Shown here in pieces: positions 45,987 through 55,734 of a stretch of 64,000 bases of DNA. This DNA comes from Nitrobacter sp963807355. GTDB lineage: Bacteria; Pseudomonadota; Alphaproteobacteria; Rhizobiales; Xanthobacteraceae. The position numbers were made by a program, and so were the translations under genes. The stretch spans positions 62,001 through 126,000 of the forward strand of contig CAWEBX010000012.1 in assembly GCA_963807355.1 (NCBI GenBank), read 5' to 3'. The notes beneath the pieces were generated by a model that saw only the letters and a list, made by a program, of their open reading frames with translations, was not told the origin of the DNA and did no database searches. Position 1 is the stretch's first letter. Each line of letters begins with the position of its first letter.

Positions 45987-47514
45987 CTAGACCCGCACCA
46001 AAGACCTCAACCAGCGCGGACCGAACAGCAACAAAATCGCGCCGGCATAAATGAGGGCTCCGACGATCATCAGCAATCCGAGCACCGCTTCGTCGCGCAT
46101 CGCGCTCCAATCCGCAAACTGTCCAGAGGCGAAGCGCGCGGTGAACCACAGCGCCGCTGCGAGCACCGCGCCCGCGATCAGAAATTTGACGAGCGAGAAC
46201 TCGCAACGCCCGATCGACCTCGAAGTATCCTGCCCGCATCGCAAATCCGATCACGAGCAGAAGATTGATCCAGGCCCCGACCGCGGTGGCGAGCGCCAGA
46301 CCGACCTGCGCCAGCGAGCCCATCAATGCCACCTTGAGCACGAGATTGACTCCGAGCCCGGTGAGCGAGGCTTTCACCGGAGTCGCGGTATTCTTGCGCG
46401 CGTAGAACGTGGCGACCGCGCTGCGGATCAGAACAAAGGGGATGAGGCCCACCGCGTAGGCTGCAAGCGTCGCGCCGGCCGCCGCCGCATCCGCCGCGGA
46501 AAAAGCGCCGCGCGCGAACATCGCCCGCATGACCACATCGGGGACGGTCAGAAAAGCGGCCACGAACGGCACGGAAAACAGCAACGTGAAATCGAACGCC
46601 CGGCGCTGCGATGCAGTTGCACCTGCAAGATCACCGCCCGTGATCCGCCGCGACATTTCCGGCAGCAGCACGGTGCCGATGGCGATACCGATCACCCCGA
46701 TCGGCAATTGATTAAGCCGATCGGCGTAATACAGCGCCGACAGCGCGCCGACCGGGAGAAAGGTGGCGATGATAGTATCGGCAAACATCGCCAGTTGCGT
46801 TCCCATGGAGCCCACGGTTGCAGGTCCGAGCGCGCGAAAGAAACCACGCACGTCGGCGTCGAGCGTTGGACGTGTCAGCCGCGGCATCAGGCCGTGACAC
46901 GCGGCGTCGGCCGCCAGTAAAAAATATTGCAGGAAACCCGAGAACAGCACGCCCCAGGCTGCCGCGTGTCCGGCGCTCGGAAAAAAGGCCGCGAGCGCCA
47001 GCGCCATCATCATCGACAAATTGAGGAAGATCGGCGCCGCGGCCGCGCTGGCAAAGCGGTGGACGACGTTCAGCATTCCGCCGTACAGCGTCACCAGCGT
47101 GATCAGAAGAAGGTAAGGAAAGGTGATCCGGGTCAGCGAAATGGCGAGCTCGCCGCGTATCGGGTCATCAGCGAAGCCGGGTGCCAGCAATGCGATGACC
47201 TGCGGCATGAACAGCCATGAGATCACCAGCAAAATCACCTGCGACAGCAACAGCAGGGTGAAGATGCGGCTGGCGAACAATTTTGCAGCAGCAGGGCCGC
47301 TGGCAGAGACATGCGCGTAAGCAGGCACGAACGCAGCGTTGAAAGCGCCTTCGGCAAAAATCGCCCGGAAATGATTCGGCAATCGCAGCGCCACGAAGAA
47401 AGCATCCGCGACCGGCCCCGCGCCAAGGATTGCCGCGAGCATGATGTCGCGCGCAAACCCCGTCAGCCGCGAGAGCAGCGTATATCCGCCGACGGTGAAA
47501 ATACGTCCAAGCAT
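45987..47514 (-). pseudogene. murJ: Lipid II flippase MurJ, frameshifted near the C-terminus
   Basis: About 430 residues of normal MurJ (MLGRIFTVGGYTLLSRLTGF ARDIMLAAILG; FAEGAFNAAFVPAYA; YYADRLNQLPIGVIGIAIGT) are followed by a phase change at about 46200. The frame of the N-terminus then runs 100 residues of non-membrane sequence to 45910. The other phase encodes the expected last segments, LVKFLIAGAVLAAALWFTAR and EAVLGLLMIVGALIYAGAIL, ending at 45987. One extra G (TTGCGAGTTCTC) explains it. MurJ moves lipid II across the inner membrane and is normally essential, so a sequence error, or a duplicate elsewhere, should be considered. Confidence 0.88.
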
Positions 47515-47557
47515 CCGGCGTTTCTACAGGATCGCCTTGCGGCGCAAAATGCCGAAA

Positions 47558-48706
47558 TCAGTTCGCAAGCGCGGCGCGCGCAGTCTCGATGATCCGGTCT
47601 TGGGTCGATTCATCCAGATAGGGATGCATCGGCAGGCTGATGACCTCGGTCGACAGCTTTTCGCTGACGGCAAGGCCGCCGGCGGCGACCGGGAAACTCC
47701 GGTAGGCGGTCTGCTGATGCAGCGACTTCGGATAGTAGACCACGGTCGGAATGCCTTGCGCCTTTAGCGTCGATGCCAGCGCCTCACGGCCCCCATTCGG
47801 CAGCCGGATGGTGTACTGCGCCCATACCGAGGTGCAATCCGGTGCGACGCGCGGCACGATCGCAACCTGCCCGAGCCCTTCATTGTAGCGCCTGGCAACT
47901 GCATTCCGCGCCGCAACCTCGTCAGGGAATATCTTGAGCTTTTCGATCAAGACCGCCGCCTGCACAGTATCGATGCGGCCCGTGAGACCCAGCCTCACGT
48001 TGTCGTACCTATCAGATCCCTGACCATGCACACGCACGCTGCGCAATGTGTCGGCCAGTTCGGCATCGTCGGTGAAGATCGCTCCGCCGTCGCCATAGCA
48101 GCCGAGCGGCTTGGCGGGGAAGAAACTGGTCGCGGTCGCAAGGCCGAACGTACCCAACCGCCGGCCCTTGTAGGTCGCGCCAAAACTTTGCGCGGCGTCG
48201 TCCAAAACGAACAGATTCTCGGCCGCAGCAACCGCCGCAATCGCATCATGATCGGCGGGCTGACCAAAAAGGTCGACGGGGATGATAGCCCGGGGCTTGA
48301 GACCCTGCCGTTTCGCGACGGCGATGCCGTTCTTGAGCGAAGCGATGTCGATATTGAAGGTTGTCTCATCAACATCGACAAACACGGGCGTCGCCCCGAG
48401 CAGCGCCACGACCTCGCCGGTCGCACAGAATGTAAATGTCGGGCAGATCACCGCGTCGCCAGGGCCGATTTTCTTCGCCAGCAACACCATCAACAGCGCA
48501 TCTGTGCCACTCGCGCAGGCCACCACATGCTTCGCGCCGCTGAAAGCCGCAAGATCGGCCTCCAGACGTGCGACCTCGGGACCGTTGATGAACTGGCAGT
48601 GCGTCAGGACACGAGCTATCGCGTCATCGATACGTTTACCCAGGCGACGGCGCTGTTCGGCGACGTCGATGAATGAAATCGCCTGTGAAGGCATATGCTG
48701 CTGCAT
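47558..48706 (-). CDS. DegT/DnrJ/EryC1/StrS-family sugar aminotransferase (WbpE-like)
   Basis: The 382-residue PLP enzyme starts MQQHMPSQAISFIDVAEQRR at ATG 48706 (GGAG six bases before) and shows the family motifs: CASGTDALLMVLLAKKIGPG, DDAAQSFGA and the PLP lysine in SFFPAKPLGCYGDGGA. It transfers an amino group to a keto-sugar nucleotide. Its neighbour 16 bases upstream is a Gfo/Idh oxidoreductase, so the pair matches WbpB-WbpE, which turns a UDP-GlcNAcA into a 3-amino sugar acid. The acetyltransferase of that pathway is not in the window. Confidence 0.92.
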   Translation of the reverse strand: MQQHMPSQAISFIDVAEQRRRLGKRIDDAIARVLTHCQFINGPEVARLEADLAAFSGAKHVVACASGTDALLMVLLAKKIGPGDAVICPTFTFCATGEVVALLGATPVFVDVDETTFNIDIASLKNGIAVAKRQGLKPRAIIPVDLFGQPADHDAIAAVAAAENLFVLDDAAQSFGATYKGRRLGTFGLATATSFFPAKPLGCYGDGGAIFTDDAELADTLRSVRVHGQGSDRYDNVRLGLTGRIDTVQAAVLIEKLKIFPDEVAARNAVARRYNEGLGQVAIVPRVAPDCTSVWAQYTIRLPNGGREALASTLKAQGIPTVVYYPKSLHQQTAYRSFPVAAGGLAVSEKLSTEVISLPMHPYLDESTQDRIIETARAALAN

Positions 48707-48722
48707 TCTGTGCTCCAGGCTA

Positions 48723-49760
48723 TCAGCCGGCAGCGCGGCGTGCTGTCTGCACCGGCGGAGCGACGGGAGACTGGTCTTGCAGGCACTTGATCGCGATCGC
48801 GAGGCTGGCGACGCCTTCGGCGCCACCCACGGCCGGAGCTTTGCCCGAACGCACCGCATCGACAAACGCGATCAGTTCGGCGCGCAGGGGTTCATCGTGG
48901 CCTACCGGAAGGTGCCGCATGGAGTAGCTGCCGTCCGGCTGAAAACCGAAACATTCCGTGACCTGGCGAGTCAGCAGATCACCCATCACGTACTTGCCGC
49001 GGGTTGCGACCGTGACGTTGCGGGCCTTGAACGGCGTCAGCCAGTTCGTATTGATGTGCGCGAGCACGCCGGATGCGGTCCGGAACTGAAGCAGCGCGAT
49101 ATCCTCCCGCTCGGCGACCGCACAGGAGAGCTGGGGCTGGACGTCGACGATTTCGGATTCTGTAAACCAGCGGATCAGGTCGATGTCATGCACGGCGAGG
49201 TCGATCACAACACCAACATTCGACATGCGCGGCGGAAATGGCCCGACACGCGTGATCGCGATTGAGAGAATATCCTCGCCCCCAATCGCCTGCTTGATGG
49301 CGGCGACCGCCGGGTTGAAGCGCTCGACATGGCCGACCATCAGAGTCAAACCAGCACGGTGCGCTGCTGCGACGATCTTAAATCCCTCCTCGACCGTCGA
49401 GGCTATCGGCTTCTCGACCAGAACATGAACGCCGCGCGCGATACAAGCCAGCGCGAGTTCACAATGAAGGTGTGTCGGCGCAGCGATAGTCACCGCGTCG
49501 ACGCCGGCGGCGAGTAGCTCATCGAATGTCCCGAAGGTTCGGCACCCGGTCATCTCGGCCGCACGGGCACGATGCCCGGGCAAGGGGTCAACGATGCCGA
49601 CGAGCCTGACGCCCGGAAGACCGGCCAGCACGCGGCCGTGATTGCTGCCCATGACGCCCGCGCCGATCACGCCGACGCGCAGCAAGCGCTCGGACGCTGC
49701 AGTTTTCAATGCAGGCGGCTTTAATGCAGATGGCTTCAGTGCAGATGGCTTGGAACTCAT
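48723..49760 (-). CDS. Gfo/Idh/MocA-family sugar-nucleotide oxidoreductase (WbpB-like)
   Basis: The 345-residue enzyme has the NAD motif LRVGVIGAGVMGSNHGRVLA and the catalytic EKPIAST, as in UDP-N-acetylglucosaminuronate 3-dehydrogenases and related enzymes. The first 25 residues contain a short repeat (SALKPSALKPPALKT), from a 15-base duplication in the DNA, and are not conserved. ATG 49760 is the start (four residues later than the longest). It precedes the DegT aminotransferase in the same operon, so the two probably make an amino sugar for surface polysaccharide. Confidence 0.9.
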   Translation of the reverse strand: MSSKPSALKPSALKPPALKTAASERLLRVGVIGAGVMGSNHGRVLAGLPGVRLVGIVDPLPGHRARAAEMTGCRTFGTFDELLAAGVDAVTIAAPTHLHCELALACIARGVHVLVEKPIASTVEEGFKIVAAAHRAGLTLMVGHVERFNPAVAAIKQAIGGEDILSIAITRVGPFPPRMSNVGVVIDLAVHDIDLIRWFTESEIVDVQPQLSCAVAEREDIALLQFRTASGVLAHINTNWLTPFKARNVTVATRGKYVMGDLLTRQVTECFGFQPDGSYSMRHLPVGHDEPLRAELIAFVDAVRSGKAPAVGGAEGVASLAIAIKCLQDQSPVAPPVQTARRAAG

Positions 49761-49776
49761 CAGGTACCCCAAAAAA

Positions 49777-49990
49777 AAGACAGCCTAGGCACCCCCGAAC
49801 CCGACCGCGCGTTCTCCCTAGCACGCCATAACGAAAGAGGCGATTAGAGGAATAACAATCCCAACACGTTTTGATTCAAAGAATTACATAACATTGTGGC
49901 CGGCCGAACGAAGAACAACACCTTTGGATAGGGCAACAGTATATCCACAGTGTGTCCACAGATTAGCCGATTCGGCGTCCGAGCCGTAGC
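49777..49990. other. Intergenic region between Gfo/Idh gene and manC
   Basis: About 210 bases, AT-richer than the genes. It holds two DnaA-box-like words, ATATCCACA (49941-49949) and TGTCCACAG close behind; this is weak and no origin is claimed. Promoter for the Gfo/Idh-DegT pair probably lies here. Confidence 0.4.
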
Positions 49991-51433
49991 TCAGTTTCGC
50001 CGATAATCATCCTCGATCCGGACGATATCGTCGTCGCCAAGGTAGCTGCCGGTCTGCACTTCGATCAGTTCCAGGGGAATCTTGCCCGGGTTCTCCAGCC
50101 GGTGGACGGCTCCAATCGGGATATAGATCGATTCGTTCTCGTGCACGATCTTGACAACGTCATCGACCGTCACCCTCGCCGTGCCGCGCACCACGATCCA
50201 GTGCTCCGAGCGATGGTGATGTTTTTGCAGCGACAGCCGGTCGCCGGCCTTCACGGTGATGCGCTTGACCTGATGCCGCTCGCCCCTGTCGATCGACTGG
50301 TAAGCGCCCCAGGGCCTATGGACCCGCAGATGTTCTTCCGTGACCTGCGGCGCAAGACTCTTCAACTTCGTCACCAGACGTTTCAGCCCGTTGGCGTCCT
50401 TCTGACGAGACACCAGCACGGCGTCCTGCGTCGCTACCACAACGAGATCGTCGACACCTTCCAGCGCGACCAGTGCTTTATCGGTCGCGACATTGCAGTT
50501 GCGAGAATCTTCGAACACGGCGATCCCCTGCGCCGCATTGCCCTGACCGTCCTTGTCCGACAACTCCCAAACCGCATGCCACGATCCGACGTCTGACCAG
50601 CCGCAATCAACCGGCACCACGGCCGCATGAGCGGTCTTTTCCATTACGGCGTAATCGATCGAAATCGCTTGCGCCCTCGAAAAGGCCTCCGGATCGAGCA
50701 TGACAAAACCAAGATCCCGGCCAGCATGGGATACCGCATCGGTCACCGCAGCGACGCTGTCTGGATCGACGTTGCGATATTCATCCAGAAGAACCGCTGC
50801 GCGGAACATGAAGTTGCCGCTGTTCCAGAGATACCCCGCGTCAAGGTAACCGGCGGCGGTTTGCCGATCTGGCTTTTCGACAAACGTCGTTACCACTCTC
50901 ACCGCGCCCGCAATCGCCGCGCCAGGGTTGATATAACCGTATTCGGTCGCCGGCCGCTGCGGCCGAACGCCGAAAGTCACGATGCGACCACCATTGGCGG
51001 CGGCTAATCCCTGGCGGCAGGCGGAGACAAACGCTTCGGTGTCGCGGACAACGTGATCTGCGGCGAGCGCGAGCACGACGGCTTCACTGTGACGCATCTG
51101 CGCGAAGATCGTCCCCGCAGCGATCGCCGGCCCCGAATTGCGCCGTGTCGGCTCCAGCAGAATGTCCGCTTCAAGCCCCATCTCAGCGAGTTGTTCAAGC
51201 ACCATGAAACGGTAGGCGGCGTTGGTGACCACGATCGGCCGCTCGAACAGCAAGGGATCGGACACCCGTCGCAGCGTATCCTGAAACGTCGAACGCGGCC
51301 CGAACAACGGCAGAAACTGCTTCGGACGCCCCTCCCGCGAGGCCGGCCACAGCCGGGTTCCCGCACCGCCGCACATGATGAGCGGGACGATACGCTCACT
51401 CACAGGACCATCTCCGTATGCTGATTTGTCCAT
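49991..51433 (-). CDS. manC: Mannose-1-phosphate guanylyltransferase / mannose-6-phosphate isomerase
   Basis: The 480-residue bifunctional enzyme starts with the nucleotidyltransferase signature IMCGGAGTRLWPASREGRPK and QFLPLF, includes WNSGNFMFRA and DYAVMEKT, and ends with the type II PMI cupin (HRPWGAYQSIDRGE, then LQKHHHRSEHWIVVRG with metal histidines). It makes GDP-mannose, feeding mannose or fucose/rhamnose sugars to surface polysaccharide. It is intact. Its product could feed the mannosyltransferase-like gene cut by the IS at 38.7 kb. Confidence 0.95.
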   Translation of the reverse strand: MDKSAYGDGPVSERIVPLIMCGGAGTRLWPASREGRPKQFLPLFGPRSTFQDTLRRVSDPLLFERPIVVTNAAYRFMVLEQLAEMGLEADILLEPTRRNSGPAIAAGTIFAQMRHSEAVVLALAADHVVRDTEAFVSACRQGLAAANGGRIVTFGVRPQRPATEYGYINPGAAIAGAVRVVTTFVEKPDRQTAAGYLDAGYLWNSGNFMFRAAVLLDEYRNVDPDSVAAVTDAVSHAGRDLGFVMLDPEAFSRAQAISIDYAVMEKTAHAAVVPVDCGWSDVGSWHAVWELSDKDGQGNAAQGIAVFEDSRNCNVATDKALVALEGVDDLVVVATQDAVLVSRQKDANGLKRLVTKLKSLAPQVTEEHLRVHRPWGAYQSIDRGERHQVKRITVKAGDRLSLQKHHHRSEHWIVVRGTARVTVDDVVKIVHENESIYIPIGAVHRLENPGKIPLELIEVQTGSYLGDDDIVRIEDDYRRN

Positions 51434-51552
51434 CCCGATTCCGACGTTCGCAGACCCTTGCAGCCATCTTGATGCGAACCCGGATCAAAGGGACGAGGGA
51501 AGCCGTAAGATGAAAGGCACTCAATCGGATCACGCAAACCCCGACGGCCGCA

Positions 51553-52578
51553 CTAATTGACCCGATGATAACGACAATACCAGGCTGCAAAACGATGAAT
51601 ACCATCTTCCAGTGAAGTCGAGGGACGGAAACCGACGTCACGGGCAAGATCATCGATGTCAGCAAATGTTGCCTGTACGTCGCCGGGTTGCATCGGCAGC
51701 AGTTCCTTTTGCACGGATCGTCCGAGAGCTTTCTCCAGAAGGGCGACGACGCTCATCAACTCTGCCGGTTTATTGTTGCCGATATTATAGATTCGCCATG
51801 GAGCCGAACTGGTCCCTGCATCGGGGGCATCGCCCGACCAACTCGCATTAGCCTGTGGAGCATGATCGATCAGGCGGACAACGGCTTCCACCACGTCATC
51901 GACGTAGGTGAAATCTCGCTGCATGTTGCCATGATTGAACAGCTTGATCGGCTGCCCTCCGACGATCGCGTCGGCGAACTTGTAGAGCGCCATGTCCGGT
52001 CGGTACCACGGGCCATAGACCGTGAAGAAACGCAAGCCCGTCGTCGGAATCCGGTAGAGGTGGCTATAGGCGTGCGCCATCAGTTCGTTGGACTTCTTCG
52101 TCGCCGCATAGAGGCTGACGGGGTGATCGACATTATCATGAACGGAAAAAGGAAGCTTTGTGTTTGCGCCGTAAACAGAGGACGATGAAGCAAACAGCAA
52201 GTGAGGACAGGAGGCGTGCCGACATCCTTCAAGGACATTCGCAAAAGCCGTGAGGTTGGAATTGACGTACGCATGGGGATTTTGCAATGAGTAGCGAACG
52301 CCCGCCTGCGCTGCGAGATGGAGCACGACCGAAAGGTGGTGTTCAGCGAACAATGCGGCCGTCGCCTCGCGATCGGCCAGGTCGGCTTTGACAAAACGAA
52401 AGTGTGAATCCTTGCGCAAGATTTCGAGCCGGCCATCCTTGAGTGCAGGATCATAATAATCGTTGAGACTGTCAATGCCGACAACCCGATGCCCCTGCTT
52501 CAGGAGTTGGCCGACGACGTGAAATCCGATGAAGCCCGCCGCGCCGGTAACCAATATCGGATAATCTGACAATTTCAC
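51553..52578 (-). CDS. UDP-glucuronate 4-epimerase-like NAD-dependent epimerase
   Basis: The 341-residue SDR-type enzyme has the NAD motif VTGAAGFIGFHVVGQLL, the active-site Ser block FASSSSVYGANTKLPF and the YxxxK in SLYAATKKSNE, then VYGPWYRPDMALYKF, typical of UDP-glucuronate 4-epimerases (CapI/LspL type), which make UDP-galacturonate. Length is normal. It lies next to manC on the same strand, in the polysaccharide locus. Confidence 0.9.
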   Translation of the reverse strand: MKLSDYPILVTGAAGFIGFHVVGQLLKQGHRVVGIDSLNDYYDPALKDGRLEILRKDSHFRFVKADLADREATAALFAEHHLSVVLHLAAQAGVRYSLQNPHAYVNSNLTAFANVLEGCRHASCPHLLFASSSSVYGANTKLPFSVHDNVDHPVSLYAATKKSNELMAHAYSHLYRIPTTGLRFFTVYGPWYRPDMALYKFADAIVGGQPIKLFNHGNMQRDFTYVDDVVEAVVRLIDHAPQANASWSGDAPDAGTSSAPWRIYNIGNNKPAELMSVVALLEKALGRSVQKELLPMQPGDVQATFADIDDLARDVGFRPSTSLEDGIHRFAAWYCRYHRVN

Positions 52579-52730
52579 TCCTCAGGAACTGTGAGCCGCG
52601 GCCCACGGGGTAGCCCTGCCTCGTTATCCATGGCATCGCAGGACCGCAATACCCCGCTGTGCACGACTATTGCCAGAGGCAATCCAAAACCATACCAAGA
52701 CAAGAAGTCCACTTTGTCCCGAAGAGCCCG

Positions 52731-53723
52731 ATGGCCAACTTAACCTCGGCACAGACAAGCGCAATGCGCCAAATTCTGCTTTCAACGGCAAAAATACTGA
52801 TTTCGGCTGCCCTGCTCTACCTAGCGCTCCGCAAGGTCGATATCTCTGACCTCCTCTCGCGCCTTGGTTTCACCAGCGTCGGCTGGATCGCGCTCGGCAT
52901 TGCCGTAACGCTATTGCAGGTGCTCGCCAGCGCCATGCGGTGGCGTGAAATCAGCGCCGACTGCGGCGCCAGCCTCTCGGTCGCACAGGCGGTGCGCTAT
53001 TGCATGATCGGCTCGTTTTTCAACCAGACCCTGCCTTCATCGATCGGCGGCGACGCCATGCGGCTCTGGCTGGTCGGACGTGGTCCGGCCGGTTGGCGAG
53101 CAGCCGCCTATTCGATCTTCGTCGACCGCGCGATTGGCCTGATTGCGCTTGCCCTGCTGATCGCCGCGAGTTTACCGTGGAGTTACCGTCTGATCGGCGA
53201 TCCCCAAGGCCGACTCGCACTGCTGTTCGTCGATCTTGTCGCGATCGCGGCCGCCGGTGTTTTCCTGCTTCTCGGTAGATTGCATTGGCGCTGGCTCGGA
53301 CATATCCGGGCCGTACATCATCTTCGCGCCTGCTCGATCATCACGAACCGTGCCATCTTCAATCGAGAGCGCTGGTCGAAGATTGCGTTTCTGTCGCTGC
53401 TCATCCACATCCTCGCCGTGGTGATTGCATGGTGCGTTGTGAAGGCGATCGCCGCGCCAATCCTTTTCAGCGAGATTTTCTTGCTTGTCCCACCGGTCAT
53501 GCTGATTACGATGCTGCCGATCTCGATAGCGGGGTGGGGCGTGCGCGAGGCGTCCATGGCACTGACTTTCGGATATGCCGGACTGGCGACTAGCGAAGGC
53601 GTCAATGTCTCGCTGCTGTACGGCGCGGTGTTTTTGGTCGTGGGCGCGCTCGGGGGACTTGTCTGGATTTTCAGCGGCGAAAGAAGTCAGAAAGGATCGA
53701 CCTCAATCGAGAGTGCCGAATAA
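52731..53723 (+). CDS. YbhN/LPG-synthase-type flippase-like membrane protein, second member
   Basis: The 330-residue protein has eight or so membrane segments and the family region CMIGSFFNQTLPSSIGGDAM with ISIAGWGVREASMALTFGYA, the typical loop of UPF0104 proteins. It belongs to the branch often found next to glycan-synthesis genes. I choose ATG 52731 (GAAGAG upstream); a longer frame begins at 52659. It faces the CapD-like gene across a convergent boundary of ten bases. Transfer of lipid or lipid-linked sugar across the inner membrane is an inference. Confidence 0.86.
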   Translation: MANLTSAQTSAMRQILLSTAKILISAALLYLALRKVDISDLLSRLGFTSVGWIALGIAVTLLQVLASAMRWREISADCGASLSVAQAVRYCMIGSFFNQTLPSSIGGDAMRLWLVGRGPAGWRAAAYSIFVDRAIGLIALALLIAASLPWSYRLIGDPQGRLALLFVDLVAIAAAGVFLLLGRLHWRWLGHIRAVHHLRACSIITNRAIFNRERWSKIAFLSLLIHILAVVIAWCVVKAIAAPILFSEIFLLVPPVMLITMLPISIAGWGVREASMALTFGYAGLATSEGVNVSLLYGAVFLVVGALGGLVWIFSGERSQKGSTSIESAE

Positions 53724-53732
53724 CGCAGCGGT

Positions 53733-55719
53733 TCATCGCGACATGTCGGGCGCGAGAGGCGAGGTTTGCGCGGGATGCGCGCCGAACTCCGGCACGGCAT
53801 CTTTCAGGATCGATCGGATCGCCAGCTTGTTCTCGCTCGCGACGGCTTCCTTTAGAACGCGACCCACTCGCGAACCGTGTCCATCGGCGGCTCGTTCGGT
53901 TTTGCCGTCAAGATCCCCGGTAAGCCGATCTCGATCGTCGGCTCCTGGCTTGCAAACAGGATTTCGTTCAATCTTTCGCCTGGCCGCGCCCCGGTAAAAA
54001 CAATCTCAATGTCGCTGTGAGGCTGCAGGCCGGGCAGGCTGATCATGCGTTCGGCCAGATCGACGATCTTCACCGGCTGCCCCATATTCAGGACATACAC
54101 CGAGACATCATGTCTTTCCGGCATCGCTGCATGGCTGGCCGCGGTAAGGACGAGATCGCAGGCTTCGCGGATCGTCATGAAGTAGCGAACCATGTCCGGA
54201 TGCGTGACTGTCACCGGACCGCCGGCTTCGATTTGCGCCTTGAACTTTGGTACCACCGATCCGTTCGACGCCAGCACGTTGCCGAAACGGACTGAAATCA
54301 GCCGCATCGGAACCTTGCCGGCCGCACGTGCCGCCAGTTCACGATCCAGCGCCTGACAATACATCTCGGCAAAACGTTTGGTCAGCCCGAGCATCGACAC
54401 CGGCTCTATCGCCTTGTCGGTGGAGATCATCACCATGGATTTCGGCACCCGATGCCAGCGCGGCATCGGCGACGTTGACTGAACCGAAAATGTTGGTCTT
54501 GACGCCCTCGCCCCAGTCCCGCTCGAGAATGGGAACATGCTTGAGCGCAGCCGCATGAAACACGATGTCGGGCTTGAATTCGTTCATCAAGCGCATCAAC
54601 CGCTCGCGATCACGAATGTCAGCAATGCGACCTTCGACCACAGCGGCTCGGCTCGTGGAGCTGAACTCCTCCACGATCGCATAAAGAGCAGGTTCAGAAT
54701 TTTCGACGATCAACAGACGGCTCGCACCGAACGTCACGACACGTTTGCAGATTTCGGACCCGATCGATCCGCCGCCGCCGTTCACGACAACGGACTTGTT
54801 CTTGATCAGTCCTTCGAGCCGCTCATAGTCGATGGTACGGCTTGGGCGAAGCAGAAGATCTTCAACGGCGACCGGCGTCAGGCGCGGAATCTCCCCCCTC
54901 CCCAAGCGAGGGCAGCCGGCTTACCTTAAGGCCTAGTTTGCGGCCGTAAGCGAGAACCGTTTCCGGCTGGGCGTCGGGCTCGAAGGCGGACGGCGTCATG
55001 ATGATGCGCTTGATTGACGTCTGCCTTTCCGCAAAATCCGTTATCACCTCCTCGAGTTGATCCACTCCACCAAGGACGGCAACGCCGCGTATCGTCTGAC
55101 CAATGTCAGCGGCCGACGGCGACAATAGGCAAACCGGTCGCAATTGCTTGACCGCGCCACTCTCGACCGAACGCAGGAGAATTTCGGCATCCGCAGCGCG
55201 TCCGACGATGATGGCTGGCGTTGCGTCGTCGGCCCTTACGTGAACAAGGGTCCGCTTGTAACGAAAATACCGATAGGTAAAGCGCGATAGCTGCGAGCAG
55301 AAATATCTGCAACAGCCAGTAAAGTATGATCGTCTTCTTTCCAAGAAAGAACGTGTCATAAAGATTGGGGGCGATGATGACATAGTCGAAGACCAGGATG
55401 ACGAATGCCAGAAGCGAGGACGCCTTGACGATATTGAGCGCGTCCACAAGGGAAATGAACCGCCATTTTGTTGTCGTCAGATTAAAGACATAAAAATAAC
55501 GCAGCTGATGGCCAGGAAATAGGGCAGCGCTTTCAAGAGCAGTGGCAAGCGCAGGGCAAAATGATGATCTTCAAAACGGAAGTAACAACTCACGAGCACC
55601 GCTGCCACGACCGTTATCAGGTCATGCAGCGCGATCAGAACATTTCGGGAAGTAAACTTTCGGGCGGATTTATGAGGCTTTGGTCCGGACAGTATAAGAA
55701 GCGAAAACACGCCGGCCAC
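53733..55719 (-). pseudogene. capD: CapD/WbpM-type sugar-nucleotide dehydratase/epimerase with five frameshifts
   Basis: Pieces of one membrane-bound FlaA1/CapD-type protein follow in order across several phases: two N-terminal membrane segments (from 55719, NVLIALHDLITVVAAVLVSC), TTTKWRFISLVDALN, more membrane segments, FTYRYFRYKR and a CoA-binding-like domain, then the SDR domain (NGGGGSIGSEICKRV; ALKHVPILERDWGEGVKTNI), SMVMISTDKAIEPVS, and the C-terminus LKEAVASENKLAIRSILKDA to TGA 53733-53735. Shifts fall at about 55487, 55284, 54900 (in a G run), 54443 and 53853. Ancestral role: UDP-GlcNAc 4,6-dehydratase making 6-deoxy sugars. It follows hldE after 15 bases. Five breaks in 2 kb point to real decay. 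Confidence 0.9.
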
Positions 55720-55734
55720 TGCGGAGCAAGACTC

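Noticed and set aside
49930..49970. DnaA-box-like words near 49.94 kb, considered as an origin
   Set aside because: Only two imperfect boxes, no dnaA, parAB or repABC gene and no AT-rich unwinding region.
53740..53850. Possible separate short gene after the second flippase
   Set aside because: In the minus phase these bases encode the natural C-terminus of the CapD-like protein (AVASENKLAIRSILKDA).
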